Assembly: GCA_023213395.1 (NCBI GenBank)
Contig: CM041465.1
Span: 238,769,741-238,833,740 of the forward strand
Length of the DNA: 64,000 nucleotides
Source of the DNA: Cycas panzhihuaensis
Lineage: Eukaryota > Cycadophyta
Reading direction: 5' to 3'
The number at the start of each line of letters is the position of its first letter. Positions within the stretch are counted from its first letter, which is position 1. Below, piece by piece: positions 21,399 through 31,636 of the stretch. The notes beneath the pieces were generated by a model. That model was not told where the DNA came from. It did no database searches and saw nothing but the letters and a program-made list of their open reading frames with translations. A program made the position numbers and the translations under genes.

Positions 21399-23953
21399 TG
21401 TTTCCGGCTTCCGGAATGGATACTGGAATCACCGACTCGGGTAAGTGCGGTATGTCTCTAGCATTATCATCACTTTTATTTCTTGATTATGCCTTACATA
21501 TTTGCATGCGTATGACTTTGTGGGCGGCACAGTCGTCGTCCACACCTATGTTGAGCCTATGACGACTATAGCAAGGGAACACTCTTAGCGAGTGTGGCAC
21601 CTTGGTGACCGTATTACTTCGCATCCGCCTCCTCTCTCCTGGATCCACCGGGTTTGCGCCACCTCCACCGTGTGATGTCTCATCGTCGCTTGGTTAGCTT
21701 GCCACCTCATTTGGGGTCCTATTTACGCTCCGTGGGCCGTTTCTTGGCTTGTTTGCTCCGGGTGGGTGTTTTAGTTGTCCTTTAGCCTTTTGACCGTTTG
21801 CCCCGGCTGACGGTTGGCGGGCCCCATTTGTGTCTCCAGGTGCATACCATCGTAATCTTCGCGATGGCCGTGATCTTCGTGATCATTGAATTTTCAGATG
21901 CACTGGAATATTCGCATGCAGCTAAAGTTCCGTGATACATGTTGTCTCTGTTTGTTTTAAAAATCCATGGTGGCAATTTCGCATTTATTGAAAGCGCCAC
22001 GTGGTTCGCCTTTTCTCCCTCCCGGTAGGTGCCTATTCGCGTACTTTAGGGTTTTGCTTTAGTACTTAAACATCTTTTGGCTCGTTTTCAAGCTCTCTTT
22101 TGATCTTTTGGACTCACTTTTGGATTTACTCTCAAGAGGAACACTCTCACCTTTCTGCTCTCTTCTCATTTGCTTTCTGCAATCGGACTGCACTCTTCAT
22201 ACTGCCTTGACTCTCCTTTGGCTTGGCTGAGACATTCTCTCAGCCCCTCAAACGCCTTGGAGAGGGCTCCTTTGAAGCGGTTTCCAGCTGTTTTCTACCC
22301 AGGCAATCCACGAGCTCCCCGTTTGCAGGTGTTTCCCGTTCCACCTCCATAGCAGGCCCGGCACCTTTCTATTCCAGTCTGGTGTTTGTTCCGGCCCTTC
22401 TTTCTTTGTCTTTTGGTGGGCAAATCCCTTGCCTCCCTTTCAGTACTCTTCACTTTGTATTTGTTTTGGTGATATTTACACTTGACTTATTTGTTGTGAT
22501 TTGTTGGTTGAGAGGTGGTTTTCTTCCCTCACGGGGCTGTACCACTCTCCCTCCGCTTCTTGCCTCGTTTTACGTCCAAGGCAAGGCGTTGAGGGGTTGC
22601 ATAGGCTTTGGAGAGGAGCGGTGGATTCCGCACCACCGCCACGCTCCTAAGCGGCTCAAAGCCCTCCAAAGCCTCCCTCTCGCCCGTGCTACTCTTGGCT
22701 TGCAAACAAGGGTTCAAGGCTCCTTGTCGCCCAAACCAGTCACAAGTTGCGGCACGATTTGGGACCCTTTATTCAGTTTGGGTGCCATCCATAGGCCCCA
22801 ACCATGGGTTCTTCTCCACCTTTGCTCCCCGGTTGCGGTTTGCTCCCGTAGCATCCGGTTCCCGTGGGTGTCTTTGGGTCTTTCTTGCCCCTTCTTGCAG
22901 CCGTTTTCCAACCTTGAGTCTTGACTTTCTCCTCGCTGCCCCGTGGCTCTTGGGGAGAGGTTTGGGCACCATTTTGCGGTAGGCCACTCGAGGCTTACCT
23001 TGTTGTTTCATTTCATTTGGATCGTTCTTCTTTGGTATTTTCCTTATTGGACTAACACTGATGCATGTACATTTAGACTCTCGTTTATGTTGTTAGACAT
23101 ATATTGCTAGATCTTTGTGTTGCATATAGGTGTCTCCCCTCGGCAGGAGGGAGACCTTTGTTGCTTCAGTACTCGGGGCCGGAGAACGCGTTGCGTGCCC
23201 CCTTCCACCGAAGGCGTCCCTTGCATGTGTCATATTTTATGCTATCTCATTTGCTAGTTAGCGTTTCTTTCCTTCCTTCGGTATCGCATTTACTTTTCCT
23301 GGGGAAGGTAAGGAAGCCCCTTTTCGCTCGCCGCTACATTTCACATCCGGTACGCTGCACGGAGTGGTTGGGTGCTCTTCCTGAAGGCTACGCCATCTCT
23401 CACGCCTTCGGCCCAGGTGCACGCTCCGTTCCTCTTCGCTACCCCTGGTCTTTTTCCTTCTTTTATTCTCTTCCTAGTAATTAGAACATCGAAAGATTAA
23501 AAGAGAAAATTGCCTTTTTTGTATTGGTTTGCGATTTGTTTGCCTTGTTGCATGTACTTTTGTTATTCGTAGGAAAGGTTGTAGGAGTCTTCTTCTCCCT
23601 TACCCTTCCTCCCTCTTCCTTAACTGCCGAGTGCTTTGCTTCCGCATCGTCAGATACCCTTAGATTGCATAGGATTGTTCTTGGCCTATCCTTGTTAGGT
23701 TCTTTCTCTCCCTTGGCCACCCAAGGGTGGGAGGGCCTACTCCCAGTCAACCCTGGTTCGTCCACGTATCTTCGCCCTTCGCTCAAGGCGGTGAAGGGTC
23801 ACCAGAGTAGCCATACTCCATTGCGGATCCCGAACTCGCGCTCCAACAAGCAGGCGCTCGTGGTAGTTGCTTGCCTTGTAGGTTCCACTTCCCTCTGGTT
23901 TCATCACCATCTCTCCCCGCGCTATCGGTCGGTGGTTATCCGTGTAGCGTCCA
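21399..23953 (+). repeat. 3' LTR of element B
   Basis: 2555 bp, starting TGTTTCCGGCTTCCGG and ending TAGCGTCCA at 23953, followed by the CCCCT duplication. The same landmarks occur as in the 5' LTR: inverted repeat at about 21969-22003, promoter-like site at 22061, donor-like GT at 23308. A long open frame at 22223-22924 is not kept in the 5' LTR and is probably chance. Confidence 0.9.
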
Positions 23954-23958
23954 CCCCT
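23954..23958. repeat. Target site duplication of element B (right copy)
   Basis: CCCCT, identical to 10750-10754. It lies right after the LTR end, and sequence of the antisense gene of unit A resumes with it. Confidence 0.9.
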
Positions 23959-24769
23959 CTATATGGACCTGTGGTATAGTCTACCATGGTAAGGGGGTTT
24001 AGTGATGTTGCCTCCATCGAGCACTTGACGTGTGCCTGGTCCTCAGTCCCTCTAAACTAAGTCTACCACTTGGTACGATAGGAGCCCACACTAAGATTGG
24101 GTGTGGTCCTCTTAGTGGTGCTACCACACTAAAGTGATTAAAGAACCAGCACTGTAGCAACATAGAGTAAGAGAATCCTCCTCTCTCAGTCACCTTGATA
24201 GCATCTAGCTAGGTGACCATGTTCATTGCTATCAGAGTAGCCCAATCTAGTCTCTCCTTAGCCTCACACCTCTTGACTATCTCCACCTATCCACCAGATA
24301 TGTCCATGTAATTCAATTTCTAGGAAACTCAGAACATAATACCTAATATGATCAACTTACTCACCCAAGGAATATGAGACATAACCATAGTCTGGACTAG
24401 CACTTCTCACTAATCCCACATGTCCTCGCTAGTGAAATACATGGTCGCCTCCCTATGTGTAACATCATTGCTAGGTAATATTCCTAGCAATGTTGGTGCT
24501 CCTCTTGCCGGTATGCCCACAATCCTTTGAATGTCCATTGGTGTAATAGTGATGTCCCCCACCTAGGGGGGGTAGAATACATGCTACCTGCAATCCCAAT
24601 GGGTGACTATATCCACTAGGAGACACTGATCTAAAGCATACTGGGGCATCCTAATAATCTTTAGTAGTCCACATCACCCTAATACCTATTGGTCCCCTTA
24701 TGTCATCATCTTAATGAAGCTCATTATCGATATCCCTGTGTTTTTATGATTGTCCACTGTGATAATCGG
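23959..24769 (-). pseudogene. Exon 2 (5' half, plant mobile domain) of the antisense PMD gene, unit A
   Basis: On the minus strand from 24769 the reading matches exon 2 of D: an ITVDN start, then MPQYALDQCLLVDIVTHWD, VGDITIT..DIQRIVGIP, and near 24000-24190 the block LLQCWFFNHFSVV. These are the diagnostic PMD blocks (H.FHLP..E.T.TL.DV..L.GLP and the late LLQ.W....F). PMD proteins of plants (MAIN/MAIL family) act in the nucleus in genome stability and silencing, and transposon-borne PMDs are known. Several TAG/TGA stops show decay. Element B separates this half from 10327-10754. Confidence 0.75.
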
Positions 24770-25267
24770 CTACAAAAGCACTCAATAACTAATCATATTA
24801 GTCCATACTCTGCCTGCTTGACCTTAGGTTACCTCTCCCCTTCTCTGGGCTAAGTTCAGCACCTTTCTAGCCTCCTTTTCTTCCTTTTCCTGCTTGTTGT
24901 CCTCTGCCGTCTGTTAAATTCTGTAGTACCACATAGTTTGATATAAGCCTCGCTAAGATTTCAGTATTTCTTCGGTAACCCCACTACAAACTCCATAGCG
25001 CTGCAAGTTTTATTGAGGGGCCATCCATACCCCTTGTATAAGGAGGGGTAATGCCAAAAAAATTAGAAAATTTTTGACTAAGTAGACCACACTCAGGCCC
25101 ATTGGGACCAGGGCTACCTAGTGTCCTAGTCGTCCCCCTCTCTAGGCCTAAATTGGGCTCGAGAGGATCCCAATTTTCCCTTAAGGGGCCAAAAACTACT
25201 CTAAAAAGTATAAAAATATATTAAATTTAAGCAATCAAATGGAGTAGATATGGGATGATCCACTCAC
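24770..25267 (-). other. Intron 1 of the antisense PMD gene, unit A (498 bp)
   Basis: The donor on the minus strand is GATCTA/GTGAGTGG (GT complementary to 25266-25267) and the acceptor is TTTTGTAG/CCGATT at 24770. Exon 1 and exon 2 join in phase 0. The donor matches D exactly (CCA/GTGAGTGG at 57157), and C has it with GT changed to AT. Confidence 0.65.
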
Positions 25268-25291
25268 TAGATCTGGTCTTACTATGGCCAT
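25268..25291 (-). pseudogene. Exon 1 coding part of the antisense PMD gene, unit A
   Basis: Eight codons, ATG at 25291-25289, reading MAIVRPDL, then the GTGAGT donor. D reads MATVRLDP and C reads MAIARPDL at the same place. Start and donor are kept in three copies that otherwise differ a lot, which supports this as the real start. The TATA box lies about 165 bp upstream. Confidence 0.65.
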
Positions 25292-25451
25292 CTTGTCATC
25301 CTGGTCCTATCAGTTGTCTCCTTACTCTGATCCAATAGTCTAATCTCTCTCTGCATGCCTCCAAAGTTGGGTGGTACTCTACTACGTAAGGGAAAGGGCT
25401 GCAGATCGATCATAAGCCCATGAAAATAGTTCCAATTTTTGTCAAGTTTCA

Positions 25452-25460
25452 CTTATATAG
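25452..25460 (-). promoter_or_regulatory. TATA box of the antisense PMD gene, unit A
   Basis: CTATATAAG on the minus strand, preceded by CCTTG. It aligns with GCCTATATAAGG in C (35691-35700) and D (56965-56974). The distance to the ATG is about 160-170 bp in all three copies. Confidence 0.6.
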
Positions 25461-25869
25461 GCAAGGGCCCAGACAAGCACTTCCTCCTTTTCTTCTGCTA
25501 CAATAGCCCCATGTTTATACTCATTTGGCTCATTTCACCACCTTGAGTCCATTTTGGCTTACCTATTCAAGCCTTTGGGGCTCCCAAAGGAAGCACCTCC
25601 CTCACCCTAGACCTCACCGAGGCCCTTTTAGTGACCTTTAAGACCCTTAAGGGGCCCTTTCCACTGCCATTTCCTTCCCATCTGTCAAGTTGATCTCCCC
25701 ATCTCTAGGTAGCCTCCTTCTAGGACTCTCTTGTCCTCTGCAGTCCCTATTTGTAGCCTTCTAAGTGTTTTATAACCCCAGCACTATCTCTCACATCCTC
25801 CTGTGCTCGTCAACCCCATCGTCATTCTTCTTTGTCATTCGTCTCATTAAGACCCATATCTCTCTTACT

Positions 25870-26291
25870 ATGGTATTACTCACCTTTATTGATGGTGCAA
25901 GTTGTGGCAACTGAGGCCCTTCCACTACCATGTGGATCCTTCATGATCCCTCTGGGTATGATTATATATGTTCTAGAGTTTCCCTTCATGAATCCACTAT
26001 AATGAAGCTGAGTACACAGATATTATTGAAGCCCTTATTGATGCACTTTGCTTCCACCATGGGCCCATCATCATCCTTTGTGACTCTTAGGTCTTAGTGT
26101 CTCATCTCACCTAAGTCTACTAGGTGTGCTACCCACGCCTAAGGGCCCTCACCTCGACTACTAGGTCCCTTTTGTCCCATTTCTCTTCTGTCAATATCTG
26201 ACATATCCCTTAGGACCATAATGCTGAGATAGACAACCTCATCCATCTCATCCTCGAGCATCACCTTTGTCTCCTAGATGGCCCCCCTTGA
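25870..26291 (+). pseudogene. Archaeal-type RNase H, unit A, degenerate
   Basis: The frame begins with LLTFIDGASCGN at about 25876-25914, keeping the first catalytic Asp that C and D have lost. CDS.VLVSHLT-like sequence and a NAEIDNLIHLILE-like end follow, with a stop at 26289-26291. A frameshift occurs near EA..NEAE (around 25990-26000) and TAG stops are present. It lies between the antisense gene promoter and the LTR, as in B, C and D. Confidence 0.8.
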
Positions 26292-26789
26292 GGGACCTGT
26301 CCAGTCACCTAGGTGCCAAAGTTCCCAGTCATCCCAGTCTTCCATCTTACGATCCATTCGTACCTCTGAAAGCCAGCTGTTAATAAGGTTAAACTATGGT
26401 GACCATTAGGTTTTTTCTCTTCGCCCTACCATTTGTATTGCTCTGGATGTAGGGTCCTTATTATTTTAACTTTCCTATGTATATAATATCTTGTTCATAG
26501 CATTTGTTTGATCATGCCCATGGTCAACATCACTATTTATGTTGCATTTATATAATGGGGGCATCGCCCCATCTATTTACTCTACTTGTCGACTTTAGCA
26601 TGACGCATAGGTAGCCCCTATGTCACCTCTCTCTTATCTCTTATCTATATATCCTACCACAATACTCGTTGTCATCCTTGGCTCATACCATTATTGTAGT
26701 TATTGTATATATATTACTAATATTTTGTTACCAGCACTCACCATCGCGATACGCTTCCGAGCAATGAGGCTCTACTACCAAGGGGGTAG
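26292..26789 (+). other. Non-coding segment and polypurine tract before the shared LTR
   Basis: It is homologous to 1-361 and to 21042-21398. No open frame is conserved. It ends gaggctctactaccaagggggtag, and the last 12 bases are a good polypurine tract right before TGTTTCCC at 26790. Confidence 0.65.
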
Positions 26790-29700
26790 TGTTTCCCAGC
26801 TACTAGGAATGGACATGGGTGAGACAACTCAGGCAATTACAGGTGCACTTCTATCCCTTACCTTTATCAGTACTAAGAAAGGTGGATTGAGGCACTGTAT
26901 TTGTATTACATGATGATTGATTTACTATGTGATCATTATGCATCCACTGCTTAGATATACTGCATCTTAACACTTTTTTAGCCTATGAGGATCTAGGGAT
27001 GTGAATCCCATGGTACTCCACAACCCTCCTCTGTGTCTCTATAATGTTCCCAAGTACCATTTTGGCCTCCGTAGCCTAATCTCATCACTTGTCAGTGCAT
27101 CATGACCTTTAACTCCTCGCCTAGGCTTGGTTGGCATCCCCACCTATTTGTTGACTTTTTTGGGAACTTCTCACCTTTAGTACCTATCTATTATAGGCTT
27201 TCCTAAGCCACACAACCCTTTCTTACCACCTGGATAGGGTGCCATATCCCTCTAAGCCTAAGTTTCCATTTTATTAGAGCTCCTGGGCTCCTTCCCCTTT
27301 ATTTTTTCTTATGTCCATATTGCACGATAATAAACTTTGTGGTACCACTACAAACTTCATAGTACTATTAAGTTTATTGTGGGGTGATTGTCATAATTTA
27401 TTTTTTAAAATCTGCCATAGCTGATTTCACATTTGCTGTGAAATTACCATGTGGCAATGACTTATTCCCAGCCTAGGCTGAACCCTAATCACTTGATTAA
27501 GCTAGGGTAGGATTTAGAAACCTAAAAACAACCTCATTTCACCTCTTCTTGGCTCTCTCACTCATTTTTTTAGAGGACTCTCTCCAAAAATTATCCTATA
27601 ATAGGACAAATCTGCTACATCAACTCTTCAGCCATCAACCAGCCTCTTACAACTCCATACACATAGTAGTAGGCCTGCAACATAGCTAACAAAGGGAGGA
27701 ACACGCTACGAGTGCTTCATCAAGTCTAGACAGCCCCTTTTAACCCCTGTCTCCTTCTAACCTATTGCTCCCTAAGGGTTTCACCTGTAAACCCCCATAG
27801 GGTTGGCTCCTCCCCTTTATTTCTTAGGTAGATTTGCCTCTAATCTACCCATAATAAGTACCTCTAGACCAATAATTCATTTTCTTTTCCTTTAAATAAT
27901 ACAAAAGTCAGTTGTCAGTATTTCTACAATTTATTTTCTCTACTTTTCCACCATAAATGGTAGGCAAACCCATCCCTTCCTACTTATTTCCTTTTTTCTT
28001 CCTAGTTTCTCCAAGGAGATAGCAAGGAAGAGACACTCACGAAGAGTGAAAGGAGAAAAGGTAGGGTTCCATACACAATAAGCCTTCTCCTCAAGGGCAC
28101 CCCCCTTCTCTCCTGACCTCTTCCTTCCTCATGCCTCCCTTGGGCTTCCAAAGGGTTGTTGGAAAGAAGGTTATCATTAAAAGTAGTATAGGCAGCCCAT
28201 TGCTACACTTGCTACCAACCTTATAGGCCCTATATGAGTGGGATTCTATCCCCATTTCATACCTTTCTCATACCTTAGTTTTAGACTTCATTGAGGTTGC
28301 AAAAGTTACACTTCGCGACTTTTGCAACATTGATGACAAAGTTTAACATCTTCATAACTAGTTTGCTTGCATTCTAAGAGTTTGTTGCATTCACTCTCCC
28401 TCATCCTCCCTAGTACTTGGATAGTATAGACCATTGCAGATCTGAAAGATTAGCCATTCCAAGGCTACCTATCCTCCTTCTCCCTTTGCCCCCCCCCCCT
28501 TTCTCCTTTGTTGTTTGCTAGACATTATAAAAAGAGTAAGACGTGGTATTATGATAAAAAATATTTCTTTTAGCTAAGATAACAATATCATATCATTTTC
28601 ATATTGTACACCTATCCCATGTATGTTTGGCACCCCTTGGAAAAGGGTAAAACTCATTTGGTTATATGTTGTTTCTTATTGCATATGGAGAGGAAGAAGG
28701 GAAGTCCACCCAAGTACGTTCCCATCCTTCCAACCATTATTTCTCTTTAGTTTTTAAGGTTTCAAAATAGAGACATAATCACTTTGTATTTCTTCCTATC
28801 ACTTTCTTTATGTCTCTTTGCCTTTCGATTTGGGGGAAGGTAAGGGAAGCCCCCTACCCTTCTTCGTTGGCTTCATTCCATCGTTCCATCCATGATTGGA
28901 GTAGGATGAGGACAACAAGTGTAGCAAGGGCAAAGCTACTCCAACTTCCATGTTCCAGGTGTGCCTTTTTCTCTCTTTATCCTCCTCTATTTTCTCCCTT
29001 CCTTAAACTTGTATATCATAAAGAGGTTACACTAGACTAGCTTGTTCACTTTCTTAATAAAGTGCATATAGTAAGAACCCTACACATTTGCATGTCACAT
29101 CACTCCTATTTTGTTGCATTACTTAGCATATAGCTCCCCTTCATAATCTCTTTCTTTTGTGTTTAAAAGATAATGAGAGCGAGGCTGTATGTGTGAGTGT
29201 TAAAGGAGTGAGAACTTTGTATTATTCCCTTACTTAGCAAATTCTTGCATATAAGGACACATTATTGCATGCACCACAACTCTTCTATACTACTTTGCAT
29301 TGTAATTGACAAATATAAAACCTTGAGACACTCCTTTCATTGGTTCCTATCCCTAGGATCCTTTTAGATTTGGCGCCTTAAGGGCACCACCCTTTTCAAA
29401 ATGCCTTTTTTATCTTCTCTACCCATGTTGGGTAGATGACTTTAGTGTGGCCTTTAGGTTGATACACAACTTGTGAGTCTAGCCATCTCACTAACTCCTT
29501 ATATGTGTGTGACGTTCTTTTCTCCTTTTTACTAAAACCACCTCCTCCATACTCCCCTTTTCTACGTGAGGAGCTTCCCTGCATTCTTCTTTTCCTCCCT
29601 CCTTTGGCCACCTAAGGTTGGGAGGGCCCTTCTCTTTGAGGTTAATCAAGAAACCAAGGATATCCCTCACATACTCATCACTCCTAATTGAGGTAGAGTT

Positions 29701-29795
29701 ATCTCAAATGAGTTTACATGCCATTTGTGGGTCCTAAACCTGCATTCTAATGCATAGACACCCTTTGTGGGTGATTTCTTCTACTTGACCTCATC
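26790..29795 (+). repeat. Shared LTR between units A and A2 of the old array
   Basis: The start TGTTTCCCAGC is set by the polypurine tract. The end is approximate, near a block shared with the left LTR (ccctttgtgggtgatt). Landmarks: inverted repeat 27415-27463, donor-like GGGGAAGGTAAGGG with its GT at 28840, and a C-run at 28491. Internal sequence lies on both sides (RNase H tail to the left, gag leader to the right) with no second LTR, so one LTR serves two units. I see nothing else coded in it. Confidence 0.75.
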
Positions 29796-31347
29796 CAAGT
29801 ATAGTTACCCCCCCAGAGGCATGATTCTGCCTCTTACTAACCAAGTAACTATGCCACAATTAATTATGGCCCATGCTCATTGATTTGAACCTAATTCCCT
29901 TCATATTCCTATGCTTTAGGTCATGGAGGATCCATCCCCACGTGCCCTCATCCATAACTCATGGACCCTTCACTTTACATACCCACAGATTATACATCCT
30001 AGCATTCAAGACATGGAGGGCCAAATCCTCTTCTAACCTATTAGGTAGACTTATTCCATCCCTATTGGGTTGCACCCTTACTAGGTAGACCTTATGGGTA
30101 GAACCCTATCCCTTACCCTGTACCATCCACTACATGTACAACTTTGTATGTGGTTCCTCTATAAAGGGGATATATTCCCCCATCTATCTCACATCCCTAT
30201 ATAATAACTTCTTAGGGTGCATATCCATATGCTTTTGCTATGCATGTGATGCACCCTCTCAATGGGGTGAGATCCCCTTATTCATCTTCTTATGTGGCAT
30301 ACCCCAAATGGGGGTAGCTGCTTACCATCAAATAAGTGGGAACCATTATGCTCCTTATAGTCAATCATCTTATCCCCCACATAATAGGGGTGGGTACTCA
30401 TACCCATTTTCCTCTACTTCTTAAGTTGATCCATTAACTCAACTGGGGGTCTATCCTTTCATTGATTATCAATCAACTCTCTTGTCCATTGAGGCTCTTA
30501 GGACTAACCTACTACATCATCCTCCTGAAGTATCCAAGTTTGATGGCACTTCTTACAGGACCTAACTTAGTATTTTAGGGGCTTTGCCATGGCATGTATC
30601 AATTATTGTACCTATAACCATATCTTAATAAAATTATTTCGAAGATGCTTATAAGGAGATGTATTGAAATGGTTTTACAATCTTCCTACCCATTCCATCT
30701 TTACTTTTTAATAATTAGTTGATATGTTTGTCAACTACTTTGATGTAGCCCAACCCTTTGAAAGTGGGGTCAAAGCTATCTTATCATTAGAATAAGGTCA
30801 CAATGAACTTAATCTTGACTTTGTGAGATGATTTCATGATATCCTTCATTCCTCTAAGGCTACTTTGCTTGAGGAACTAAAGAGAGATATTTTTATTAAT
30901 GCCCTTTACCTTGAGGTCCACGTGGAAGTCCTCAAGATGGAGATGATGACATATGACTCTATCATAGCTAAGTACTTAGCATTGGAGGCCATTAAGATCT
31001 AAGATAGTCTTAAGAAGCCTCATAGATAGTCATAACATTACAAGGCAACCCCTCCTCTATATGACCAAAAGAGCCAACAACAACCTCTAAGACCTTCTAC
31101 GAGTACAACTCATAGGACCTTAGATCCCCTCACCACAATCATACGTTCTTTTGAATATATAATCAAAGAACAAAAACTTCAACCTTCTTAACCCTCATTG
31201 AAGTCACATCAACCTATCCATAAAACCTCCCAAACCATGCCACCTAATGGTGGGAATACCCAAACTTCTCAATCGAGGAAGGCAAGACATCCTTCTAAGA
31301 AGAAATAATATTCTGTGTATGGGGAATGCCTCTATGAGGACTCACAA
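29796..31347 (+). pseudogene. gag: Leader and gag (5' part) of unit A2, heavily degenerate
   Basis: 29796-30430 aligns weakly with the proline-rich gag N-terminus (Pro/Gly/Tyr-rich frame around 30250-30420, compare GPYGQNP in B). From 30480 the capsid core is clear at DNA level: SIEAL near 30488, KFDGTS near 30535, then FVNYFDVA at about 30727 and NKVTMN-type shifted remnants. The zinc finger at 31305-31350 reads YSVYGECLYEDSQC, with two ligands already changed to Tyr. Element E is inserted exactly at the last Cys codon. Gag resumes at 50694. Confidence 0.7.
31343..31347. repeat. Target site duplication of element E (left copy)
   Basis: CACAA before TGTAATGAACC, repeated at 50689-50693 after the other end of E. 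Confidence 0.85.
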
Positions 31348-31636
31348 TGTAATGAACCTGAATTAAAAGAGAGAAATCCAATTACATATGGTAACACAAG
31401 AGACAAAATTACATATAAAAGTATAAATCATCTGTAATCACATGTATCGATGGGCTTCTTTAAGGGGGAAACCTCTAATACATAAGATTATAATACTTCT
31501 AGATGATCCTCACTCCTACATTACATACATATATATAGGGCTATTAAGATTGCCCATCTCTTGGACTTATGAATGTGAGATAATTACAAGAATAGAAATA
31601 TAAGATTTGAGAAGTAGAGAGATAAGGGTTGGGTTC
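31348..31636 (-). repeat. 3' LTR of element E (main part, split by element C)
   Basis: It aligns almost base for base with 50394-50677, starting TGTAATGAACCTGAAT on the plus strand. The last bases of the LTR are on the far side of C: the plus strand reads ...GGGTTGGGTTC, then C, then TTAACA at 44902-44907. The matching end in the other LTR is GGGTTTAGTTATTTTCA. Confidence 0.88.
31632..31636. repeat. Target site duplication of element C (left copy)
   Basis: GGTTC, directly before the C terminus TAGACATGCG. It is repeated at 44897-44901. Confidence 0.88.

Larger units (their letters stand above)
10755..23953 (+). mobile_element. Element B: complete-ended Tat-family LTR retrotransposon (13.2 kb)
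   Basis: It is bounded by two LTRs (10755-13305 and 21399-23953) starting TGTTTCC and ending in CA, with a perfect 5-bp target duplication. The order is LTR, primer site, gag, protease, RT, RNase H, integrase, archaeal-type RNase H, LTR. It lies within exon 2 of the antisense gene of unit A. It is CpG-rich, unlike its host copy, so it is younger. It has no antisense PMD gene: the spacer after integrase passes directly into the RNase H at about 20560. All its reading frames are broken by small indels, some of which could be consensus errors. Confidence 0.92.

Noticed and set aside
22223-22924. 233-codon open frame in the B 3' LTR
   Set aside because: The frame is interrupted in the B 5' LTR and in the LTRs of C and D. 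The composition is that of the LTR in all frames and no domain is recognisable.
26620-26913. 97-codon frame crossing the start of the shared LTR
   Set aside because: It straddles the polypurine tract and the LTR boundary, so it cannot be a conserved gene.
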